The position numbers were made by a program, and so were the translations under genes. A DNA stretch of 5,142 nt, taken from NCBI GenBank assembly GCA_003541895.1, contig DPLR01000136.1, positions 1 to 5,142 on the forward strand, written 5' to 3'. Numbering within the stretch: the stretch's first letter is position 1; every line of letters begins with the position of its first letter. This document shows positions 1 to 5,142 of the stretch, piece by piece. This stretch comes from Cytophagales bacterium. GTDB taxonomy: Bacteria; Bacteroidota; Bacteroidia; Cytophagales; Cyclobacteriaceae. A model generated the notes under the pieces. That model was not told where the DNA came from. It saw nothing but the letters and a program-made list of their open reading frames with translations, and searched no databases.

Positions 1-558
1 AGCAACGGACTTACCTCTGCACGCCACGATGTTTTTCATAATGAGTACGCAAAAAAATATCCGGAGTCTTTTGATGAAAGAGTACCTCCTGAATTGATCT
101 ATTCAGGAAAATATAAAGTGACAGATGAAGTTGAAGGTGCGCCTGTAAATGTTGGCAAACTTGTGCTTGCACCAACTCGCACGTACGCTCCTGTGGTTAT
201 TGACGTTTTAAGAAATCTGCGATCTCAAATACACGGCATGGTTCATTGTAGTGGTGGCGCACAGACAAAAGTCTTACACTTCATTGATCGGTTGCATGTA
301 ATAAAGGATAACCTCTTCGATGTTCCACCATTGTTCAAACTTATCCACGAGTGCAGCAACACCGACTGGAAGGAAATGTATAAGGTCTTTAACATGGGCC
401 ATCGGTTTGAAATTTATTTAGACGAGAAACATGCTGCTGATGTCATTTCCATTTCAAAAAGTTATGGTGTTGATGCCAGAGTTATTGGTCGTGTTGAAAA
501 TTCACCCCAGAAAAAAGTGACCATCAAATCTTCCGTGGGGGAATTTGAATATCAATAG
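1..558 (+). CDS. purM: Phosphoribosylformylglycinamidine cyclo-ligase (AIR synthase), C-terminal part; 5' end outside window
   Basis: This is the 3' portion of the gene for AIR synthase. The cytosolic enzyme uses ATP to close the imidazole ring of FGAM, giving aminoimidazole ribotide in de novo purine synthesis. The frame is open from base 1 (first residues S-N-G-L-T-S-A-R-H-D-V-F) to a TAG at 556-558, giving 185 codons. The visible part begins near the end of the N-terminal ATP-binding half and then covers the PurM C-terminal domain. The segment L-A-P-T-R-T-Y-A-P-V-V matches the conserved P-T-R-I-Y strand. The H-C-S-G-G-A stretch corresponds to the family's glycine-rich H-I-T-G-G-G. E-M-Y-K-V-F-N-M-G corresponds to E-M-Y-R-T-F-N-x-G of E. 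coli PurM. The S-N-G-L-T-S-A-R-H-D-V-F form and low similarity outside these motifs fit the longer Bacteroidota PurM subfamily. It is convergent with the VWA gene and overlaps its stop by 7 bp. The TTG at 94 is an internal leucine codon, not a start. Confidence 0.93.
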   Translation, partial: SNGLTSARHDVFHNEYAKKYPESFDERVPPELIYSGKYKVTDEVEGAPVNVGKLVLAPTRTYAPVVIDVLRNLRSQIHGMVHCSGGAQTKVLHFIDRLHVIKDNLFDVPPLFKLIHECSNTDWKEMYKVFNMGHRFEIYLDEKHAADVISISKSYGVDARVIGRVENSPQKKVTIKSSVGEFEYQ

Positions 559-571
559 CTCCCCAAATATT
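536..571 (+). terminator. Possible rho-independent terminator of purM spanning the convergent stop codons
   Basis: TGGGGG at 536-541 can pair with TCCCCA at 560-565 (five Watson-Crick pairs plus one G-U). Inside it TTGA (545-548) pairs with TCAA (552-555) around an ATA loop. The hairpin contains the last purM codons and its stop, and also the stop of the opposing VWA gene. Downstream on the + strand is AAATATTTTCT, a moderately U-rich tail. On the minus strand the sequence beyond the hairpin is not U-rich, so it would work for purM but poorly for the opposing gene. The stem is short and interrupted, so this is tentative. Confidence 0.35.
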
Positions 572-2618
572 TTCTGAGGAACCACTCCACAGAAATCAAA
601 CAAAGTATCAAGAAGAAAAACCATTGAGCTTGTACTAGCGGGCTAAACTTTTCTTCGCTATGCACCAGACTTTTGGCTTCGGTTTTTTGATAATCTGAAA
701 GTAGCACATCGACCTGATTGGCCTTATAAAACTTTCCTCCGGTTTGAGTGGCTAATTTTCTAAGCAGCCCAAAGTCAGCTACTAAATTTTGTTGTTCGAT
801 ATTTTGCTCAGCCACTAAGAATTGACCTGAAACAATTTCTTTCTTTGCATTGATTAAAGTTGATGCGGTGTATTGGTACGAACCTTCTTTCAAACCGCCA
901 ATTTCATATTTTTCTCCACCTGCGCTTAACGTGTAGTTATAATTTGAAATTTTTCCCGACTCATCTTTCAATTGAATTTCAATTTTGTGTCCATACGTTT
1001 TTTCGAATAGATCGTTGTACACTTGGCCTTCGAAAATGGCGGGTGTTGTTTCGGAAAATTCATTTTGAATTGGCGCAAACTTGAATTTCTTTTTGTCATC
1101 GAGCGTACTCAAGTATTGAATTAGTTTTGAAAACGTGCCGTCAAACACTTCTGTCTTTTCTGTCAGGTCATATTCTTCCAATCGCCACCGCCATAATCCT
1201 TCACCGATGAACACAGCAATTTTCCGTCCGTTGTCATCCCACGACAGGAGCATCGGACGATCTGTTTGTACGGTCCCGATCCGTTGATTTAAAAGCACTT
1301 TTGCATTTTGCGGATAAGAAAATTTTCCAAAGGGCACATGCGTTGGAGGAAACCTCGAAAACATGGTATTGCTTGTTTCTGCAAAATCAAAATCGTGAAA
1401 AGCTGAATTCACGAAAGGGGTTACCTCATCTTTTTGAAATGTACTTTCAAACTGCAGCGGAATATTGTTTGAAGGCAATGCACGAAGATTTGTTTTACTC
1501 CCAATCACAAGTAACAATGAAGTTTTGCTCTTACTAAAGGCATTATACAAAGTTGCTGTTTTCATGTCGGCATCAAACGGCTGGTGAAAAATTACCAACT
1601 CTGCTTGACCGGGCGCCAGCAGTTTTGAATCTGTTTTTGAAATGCCAGGAATGTGAACAACAAACTCATAGTTCGAGTTTTTCTCTACTACTTCGCGAAG
1701 GGCCTTGATGTCAGGATGAGGAGCTGGTGCCACAAGCAATATTTTCTTTTTCCCTTCTACAACATCGACAAAAATATTCCTTCGATTATTTTTTAGACTC
1801 GACTCACCAACGGCATTACCCACAACTATTTCGTACCGGGCAATGCCTTTGTCTTTGGCATCTATAAGGAAGTCAAAAGTCAAGAACGATTTGTTGCTCA
1901 CATTTTTTTTCTGTTGAGCAATAATGCTTCCACTTTTAAAAACAGAAACAGACACATCCGTTTGATTTAAATTTTGAATAGCCACTTCAGCACGCACCGG
2001 AAACTGATTGCCTTGGTAAGCAATTTTATTGTAAGCCACATTTTTCAAAATTAAATCGGGATGTTCAATGGTATCGCCAAGGCCAACGGTTTGAATGGGA
2101 ACGCGCCACGGAGAGTAAAGTGGTGAGACGCCTGTATTATAAATGCCATCCGTAAAAACGATTATGGAATTGAGATTTTTATCTTCATAGTTTGCCTGAA
2201 TATTTTTTAGAGCCCCATTGATGTCAGAGGTTTTGAAATTGAATTTGGGTTTTTCGATCTCACTCCCAGATAAATTTTTTATTGAAACAGTATAGCCAGT
2301 TTCTTTTAACTGGTTAGCGATCTGACTCAGTTCATGTTGAATTTTTACGGAATCAATTTTGTCTTTTAATGAAGAAGAATTGTCAAGAACTAAAACAACC
2401 TCTGGCTTTTCATAGATCTGATTTATTAATTTCAAAATTGGGCCGACCAACAAAAAAGAAATTAAAAAGACGGAAATCGCTCTTCCTGCAAAAAGCCAAC
2501 GATTGATTTTCTCACTCCACGGATGTTTGCTCTGGTAAAGAACAAAAGCATAACCCACTCCAATGATTGCACAGAGTAAAATGAAAATCGGATGTGATTC
2601 AAAAATTAATTGCTGCAT
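552..2618 (-). CDS. VWA-domain membrane protein of unknown function (BatA/BatB-like architecture, Bacteroidota type)
   Basis: A 688-residue predicted inner-membrane protein with no assigned function. Two hydrophobic segments lie near the N terminus (about 11-28 and 42-65), joined by a basic loop (K31, K37, R40). One more segment (about 661-681) lies just before the C-terminal tail R-K-Y-L-G-S-Y. By the positive-inside rule the roughly 590 residues between would be periplasmic. A VWA domain follows the second segment (about 73-185) with a complete-looking metal-ion-dependent adhesion site: D79-x-S81-x-S83, T130 and T156-D157-G. A beta-rich, Ig-like stretch comes next (about 190-285). After it is an alpha/beta region starting K-K-K-I-L-L-V-A-P that resembles the class I amidotransferase-like fold seen in related proteins. 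G-E-G-L-W-R-W-R-L lies at 472-480, and a second beta-rich stretch at about 515-602. The ATG at 2616-2618 starts just before the first hydrophobic segment; upstream is TTAAAACACTC with no Shine-Dalgarno. It is the last gene of the ltaE-rarA cluster, 80 bp after rarA. The usual Bat operon partners (MoxR ATPase, DUF58) are not in this window, so a BatA/BatB role is not supported. Confidence 0.85.
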   Translation of the reverse strand: MQQLIFESHPIFILLCAIIGVGYAFVLYQSKHPWSEKINRWLFAGRAISVFLISFLLVGPILKLINQIYEKPEVVLVLDNSSSLKDKIDSVKIQHELSQIANQLKETGYTVSIKNLSGSEIEKPKFNFKTSDINGALKNIQANYEDKNLNSIIVFTDGIYNTGVSPLYSPWRVPIQTVGLGDTIEHPDLILKNVAYNKIAYQGNQFPVRAEVAIQNLNQTDVSVSVFKSGSIIAQQKKNVSNKSFLTFDFLIDAKDKGIARYEIVVGNAVGESSLKNNRRNIFVDVVEGKKKILLVAPAPHPDIKALREVVEKNSNYEFVVHIPGISKTDSKLLAPGQAELVIFHQPFDADMKTATLYNAFSKSKTSLLLVIGSKTNLRALPSNNIPLQFESTFQKDEVTPFVNSAFHDFDFAETSNTMFSRFPPTHVPFGKFSYPQNAKVLLNQRIGTVQTDRPMLLSWDDNGRKIAVFIGEGLWRWRLEEYDLTEKTEVFDGTFSKLIQYLSTLDDKKKFKFAPIQNEFSETTPAIFEGQVYNDLFEKTYGHKIEIQLKDESGKISNYNYTLSAGGEKYEIGGLKEGSYQYTASTLINAKKEIVSGQFLVAEQNIEQQNLVADFGLLRKLATQTGGKFYKANQVDVLLSDYQKTEAKSLVHSEEKFSPLVQAQWFFFLILCLISVEWFLRKYLGSY

Positions 2619-2629
2619 GAGTGTTTTAA

Positions 2630-2697
2630 AAAGTTAAAAGCTGAAAGTAAAAAGCGCAAAACTGTCTTTCAGCTTTTAACTTTCCACTTTTAACTTT
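2630..2697. repeat. Inverted array of 7-nt AAAGNNN units forming an 18-bp perfect stem
   Basis: The gap between rarA and the VWA gene is built almost wholly of heptads. Reading + from 2630: AAAGTTA, AAAGCTG, AAAGTAA, AAAGCGC, then a degenerate AAAACTG (to 2664). Reading - from 2697: AAAGTTA, AAAGTGG, AAAGTTA, AAAGCTG, AAAGACA (to 2663). The two runs face each other, so AAAGTTAAAAGCTGAAAG at 2630-2647 is the exact reverse complement of 2666-2683, with an 18-nt loop. The minus-strand run also gives a 12-nt direct repeat, CTTTTAACTTTC at 2673-2684 and 2687-2698. The array begins 1 nt after the rarA TAA stop and ends 11 nt before the VWA ATG. A transcript from rarA would fold here, so it could act as a terminator or attenuator, an RNA stability element, or a structure affecting VWA translation. 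It could also be a dispersed intergenic repeat copy. Which of these applies is not decided by the sequence. Confidence 0.85.
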
Positions 2698-2698
2698 C

Positions 2699-3967
2699 TT
2701 AATATCCATATTTCTCTTTCCACAGTTTCTTTAAATAATTTCTCAGCTCTTCTTCTCTTGAATTTTTTCCTGGTTCGTAAAATTTTGTTCCTTTGATTTT
2801 GTCGGGAAGAAATTCCATATCGATAAAATTATTTTCATAACTGTGGGCATACTTGTACTCCTTACCGTAGCCAATGTCTTTCATTAATTTGGTTGGTGAA
2901 TTACGAATAGAAAGCGGCACCGGCAAATCACCTGTTTCATTTACCTTTTGTAGTGCTTCTTCAATGGCCATGTAGCTCGCGTTGCTCTTCGGTGAACAAG
3001 CAAGATACACTGCGCATTGCGATAAAATAATTCGAGCCTCTGGATATCCGATCACGTCCACCGCCTGAAAAGTGGTCGTTGCAACAACAAGTGCCGTTGG
3101 GTTAGCATTGCCAATGTCTTCACTCGCTAAAATCACCATTCTGCGCGCAATGAATTTTACGTCTTCACCTCCTTCAATCATTCTTGCCAAATAGTAAACA
3201 GCAGCATTCGGATCACTGCCGCGCACTGATTTGATGAATGCCGAAATGATGTCGTAATGTTGCTCTCCGCTTTTGTCGTAAATGGCAATATGCTTTTGAG
3301 CTGTGTTGATGACAAGATCATCGGTTACTTCAATATCGCCTTCAATTGATTCGCTGATCAGTTGAACCAGATTCAAAAGTTTGCGCGCATCGCCACCGGA
3401 AATATTCAATAATGCCTGATGTTCTTTTATTCGAATGTTCCTTTTCTTCAACTCTTCATCGCGCTTCAGGGCCTGATCAACCAGCTTTAAAGATTCGGCT
3501 TCGCTCAAAGATTTTAATGCGTAAACCTGACATCGCGAAAGCAACGCTGAGTTAACCTCGAAAGAAGGATTCTCTGTGGTTGCGCCTATTAATGTGATCG
3601 TTCCTTTCTCAACTGCACCTAGCAGCGCATCTTGTTGCGATTTATTAAAACGATGAATTTCATCGATGAACAAAATGGAACGTGGAGCGTACTTTGCTTT
3701 CTCAATTACCTCACGCACATCTTTCACCCCAGCACTCACCGCACTGATGGTGTGGAACGGCCGCTTCACCTCGTGTGCAATAATATTGGCAATGGTAGTT
3801 TTGCCAACGCCCGGTGGCCCCCACAAAATCATGGAAGGAATATTGCCTGATTGAATAGCTTTTCGAATGATACCGTTTGGCCCCACCAAGTGATCTTGCC
3901 CAATCAACTCATCGAGTGTAGATGGACGCATCCGATCAGCAAGTGGCGATGGCGAGTTAAACAGCAT
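2699..3967 (-). CDS. rarA: Replication-associated recombination protein A (RarA/MgsA), AAA+ ATPase
   Basis: A 422-residue cytosolic AAA+ ATPase of the RarA/MgsA (bacterial), Mgs1/WRNIP1 (eukaryotic) family. Family members act at stalled replication forks and at duplex ends or gaps; E. coli RarA interacts with SSB. The N terminus [16 protein letters not shown] aligns with E. coli L-A-A-R-M-R-P. Walker A is G-P-P-G-V-G-K-T at 50-57. Walker B is [10 protein letters not shown] at 98-107 with D102-E103. Sensor 1 is G-A-T-T-E-N at 128-133, and the likely arginine finger is R145 in L-L-S-R-C. A sensor-2-like G-G-D-A-R-K-L-L-N lies near 191-199. The C-terminal half holds the family's tetramerisation region, with [24 protein letters not shown] and F-L-P-D. 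Length is close to that of E. coli RarA (447 residues) and nothing appears broken. The ATG lies 2 nt past the ltaE TGA stop, with no separate Shine-Dalgarno, so translation probably depends on ribosomes finishing ltaE. Confidence 0.96.
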   Translation of the reverse strand: MLFNSPSPLADRMRPSTLDELIGQDHLVGPNGIIRKAIQSGNIPSMILWGPPGVGKTTIANIIAHEVKRPFHTISAVSAGVKDVREVIEKAKYAPRSILFIDEIHRFNKSQQDALLGAVEKGTITLIGATTENPSFEVNSALLSRCQVYALKSLSEAESLKLVDQALKRDEELKKRNIRIKEHQALLNISGGDARKLLNLVQLISESIEGDIEVTDDLVINTAQKHIAIYDKSGEQHYDIISAFIKSVRGSDPNAAVYYLARMIEGGEDVKFIARRMVILASEDIGNANPTALVVATTTFQAVDVIGYPEARIILSQCAVYLACSPKSNASYMAIEEALQKVNETGDLPVPLSIRNSPTKLMKDIGYGKEYKYAHSYENNFIDMEFLPDKIKGTKFYEPGKNSREEELRNYLKKLWKEKYGY

Positions 3968-3969
3968 TT

Positions 3970-4998
3970 TCAGAAAGAGATTTTCTTAAATGTATTGATC
4001 GCTTTGTTCAGCATGTCATCGGTAAAATCCAAATGCGTTACCAACCGAATTTCAGTTTGACTGAATGGAAGTGCTTTGATGTGGTGCTCATTTAATTTTG
4101 TCAACACTTTTTCAGGCGTAAGCGATGAGGCTACCTCAAACAAAACAATGTTGGTATCAGCAGGCATTACTGATTTTACCCATGAACTATTTTTTAAAGC
4201 ATCACCCAAAGCTTTTGCTTTTTTATGGTCTTCTTTTAACCGATGGATGTGGTTGTCGAGCGCATAGATTCCGGCTGCAGCCAGAAAACCAGCTTGGCGC
4301 ATTCCGCCACCAAAGGCTTTACGCATCCGCCTCGCTTTCAATTCAAATTCTTTTTTGAAGGCGAGTATTGAGCCGACTGGCGCGCCTAATCCTTTGGAAA
4401 GGCAAATGGAAATAGTATCAAAATATTTTCCGTACTCGGCTCCATTGTCCTTTGTTTCTGTCAAGGCATTGAACAAACGCGCTCCGTCCAGGTGCATTTT
4501 CAAATTTTTTGATCGGGCAAATTCGCTGACCAATTTTATTTGATCGAGTGTATAAAAACTTCCGGCCTCGCGAACAACGGTATTTTCGAGTGCCACTACC
4601 GAGGTATGCGCCTGATGTGCGTCTTTGGAGTTGTTGATGTTGCTCTCAATTTCTGTTACCGACAATCGCCCGCGATCTCCATTCAAAAGTCGAACACTTA
4701 CATTGCTATTGCCCGCCAATCCACCGCCTTCGTATTTGTAAATGTGCGATCCTTTGTAGCAGATCACTTCATCGTAAGCCTGCGTTAACACCTTGATGCC
4801 GATTTGGTTAGTCATGGTACCCGATGGACAAAACATCGCGCCATCCATGCCTAAAAGTTGGGCGCATTTTTCTTCGAGTTGATTTACCGTTGGGTCTTCC
4901 CCAAACACATCATCGCCAACCTTGGCATGCATCATCGCCTCGAGCATTGCTGCCGTGGGTTGAGTCACGGTATCACTTCGTAAATCGATCACCATCAC
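3970..4998 (-). CDS. ltaE: Low-specificity L-threonine aldolase, PLP-dependent
   Basis: A cytosolic PLP enzyme of fold type I that cleaves L-threonine or L-allo-threonine to glycine and acetaldehyde. The N terminus [11 protein letters not shown] is the family signature, followed by [12 protein letters not shown] at 27-38. H85 corresponds to the active-site histidine (E. coli H83). [10 protein letters not shown] at 169-178 supplies D171 and R174, which contact the PLP ring and substrate carboxylate. K202 in [12 protein letters not shown] is the Schiff-base lysine. G-G-G-M-R-Q-A-G and I-R-L-V-T-H-L-D are also conserved. Length (342) is close to E. coli LtaE (333). The reading starts GTG-ATG-GTG-ATC. 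The span given uses the outermost GTG, but the ATG at 4993-4995 is the more likely start, and the residue numbers above would then drop by one. No Shine-Dalgarno is visible. It is the first gene of the minus-strand cluster and is divergent from tRNA-fMet. I could not find a convincing promoter for it. High similarity to beta-eliminating lyases in general means substrate range is inferred. Confidence 0.95.
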   Translation of the reverse strand: MMVIDLRSDTVTQPTAAMLEAMMHAKVGDDVFGEDPTVNQLEEKCAQLLGMDGAMFCPSGTMTNQIGIKVLTQAYDEVICYKGSHIYKYEGGGLAGNSNVSVRLLNGDRGRLSVTEIESNINNSKDAHQAHTSVVALENTVVREAGSFYTLDQIKLVSEFARSKNLKMHLDGARLFNALTETKDNGAEYGKYFDTISICLSKGLGAPVGSILAFKKEFELKARRMRKAFGGGMRQAGFLAAAGIYALDNHIHRLKEDHKKAKALGDALKNSSWVKSVMPADTNIVLFEVASSLTPEKVLTKLNEHHIKALPFSQTEIRLVTHLDFTDDMLNKAINTFKKISF

Positions 4999-5062
4999 TA
5001 GTAAGATTTAAAGCGTTGAATTTACGAAACGAACAACGAAAGCGGTAGAAGATTGTTTTGGA

Positions 5063-5094
5063 TTTGGTTTTTAAGATTAGTGGTTCTACTTTTG
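5063..5094 (+). promoter_or_regulatory. Bacteroidota-type sigma promoter for tRNA-fMet
   Basis: TTTG at 5063-5066 and TACTTTTG at 5087-5094 match the Bacteroidota primary-sigma consensus (-33 TTTG, -7 TAnnTTTG). The spacer is 20 nt, within the usual range. Transcription would start about 5-10 nt after the -7 box, near 5100-5104, leaving only a few nucleotides of leader before the tRNA at 5106, as expected for a tRNA gene. It sits in the 107-bp gap between the divergent ltaE start and the tRNA. Confidence 0.75.
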
Positions 5095-5105
5095 CCCTCC
5101 TAAAT

Positions 5106-5142
5106 CGCGGGGTGGAGCAGTTGGTAGCTCGTTGGGCTCATA
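5106..5142 (+). tRNA. Initiator tRNA-fMet (anticodon CAT), 5' half; 3' end outside window
   Basis: The first 37 nt of a tRNA are present. They are: acceptor strand CGCGGGG (5106-5112), TG linker, D stem GAGC (5115-5118), D loop AGTTGGTA, GCTC (5127-5130), G26, anticodon stem TTGGG (5132-5136), and anticodon loop beginning CTCATA with anticodon CAT at 5139-5141. Three features mark it as initiator rather than elongator Met. It begins with C1, which leaves a C1-A72 mismatch in initiators. It has A11 facing T24 in the D stem. It has GGG at positions 29-31, half of the three G-C pairs that direct fMet-tRNA to the ribosomal P site. It closely matches E. coli tRNA-fMet over this stretch. The 3' half is cut off, so A72 and the CCC partner cannot be seen. 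Confidence 0.93.

Noticed and set aside
94..558. A separate 154-codon gene starting at TTG 94
   Set aside because: The same frame is open back to base 1 and encodes PurM motifs before 94, so the TTG is an internal leucine codon.
860..1537. Plus-strand open frames of 74 and 78 codons (860-1084, 1301-1537)
   Set aside because: They lie antisense inside the VWA gene, which has coherent domains through this stretch. Their translations show no recognisable motif.
2630..2697. CRISPR array or transposon terminal inverted repeats
   Set aside because: The units are only 7 nt with no unique spacers, and the 18-nt loop is too small to hold a transposable element. No target-site duplication or transposase is present.
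3632..5048. Plus-strand open frames opposite rarA and ltaE (62-82 codons each)
   Set aside because: They are antisense to two well-conserved enzymes with all catalytic motifs intact. Their products are low-complexity or basic with no family resemblance, and none has a plausible initiation context.
4996..5062. Minus-strand promoter for ltaE (a TAAATTCA-like -7 box in 5015-5030)
   Set aside because: The match to TAnnTTTG is only partial and no TTG lies at the correct spacing upstream, so no promoter is called.
1..5142. Defence system, integron, prophage, toxin-antitoxin or biosynthetic cluster
   Set aside because: Every long open frame is assigned to a housekeeping enzyme or the VWA protein. 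Base composition looks uniform, and no integrase, transposase or attachment site is seen. A tRNA is present at the right edge, but its 3' end, where integration would occur, is outside the window.

Overview
The window looks like chromosomal housekeeping DNA from a member of the Bacteroidota, probably of the Cytophagales type. Four signs point there. The PurM C-terminal half has the Bacteroidota-type motif S-N-G-L-T-S-A-R-H-D-V-F. The tRNA promoter has the phylum's TAnnTTTG -7 element with a TTTG -33 element. None of the three starts in view has a recognisable Shine-Dalgarno sequence. The von Willebrand factor A (VWA) membrane protein is of a kind I associate with this phylum. The genus cannot be fixed by reading alone.

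Layout: bases 1-558 (+) are the 3' end of purM, for the purine-pathway AIR synthase. It converges on, and overlaps by 7 bp, a minus-strand cluster that in transcription order is ltaE (low-specificity threonine aldolase, 3970-4998), rarA (AAA+ replication/recombination ATPase, 2699-3967) and a 688-residue VWA-domain membrane protein of unknown function (552-2618). ltaE and rarA are separated by only 2 nt, so they are almost certainly co-transcribed and probably translationally coupled. rarA and the VWA gene are separated by 80 bp, nearly all of it an inverted array of 7-nt AAAGNNN units that can fold into an 18-bp perfect stem. At the right edge, transcribed away from ltaE, is the first half of an initiator tRNA-fMet gene with a good Bacteroidota promoter.

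The genes share no obvious pathway: purine synthesis, amino-acid catabolism, replication-fork maintenance, an envelope protein and translation initiation. I see no defence system, mobile element, CRISPR array or biosynthetic cluster. The most unusual element is the heptad inverted array between rarA and the VWA gene. The least understood gene is the VWA protein.
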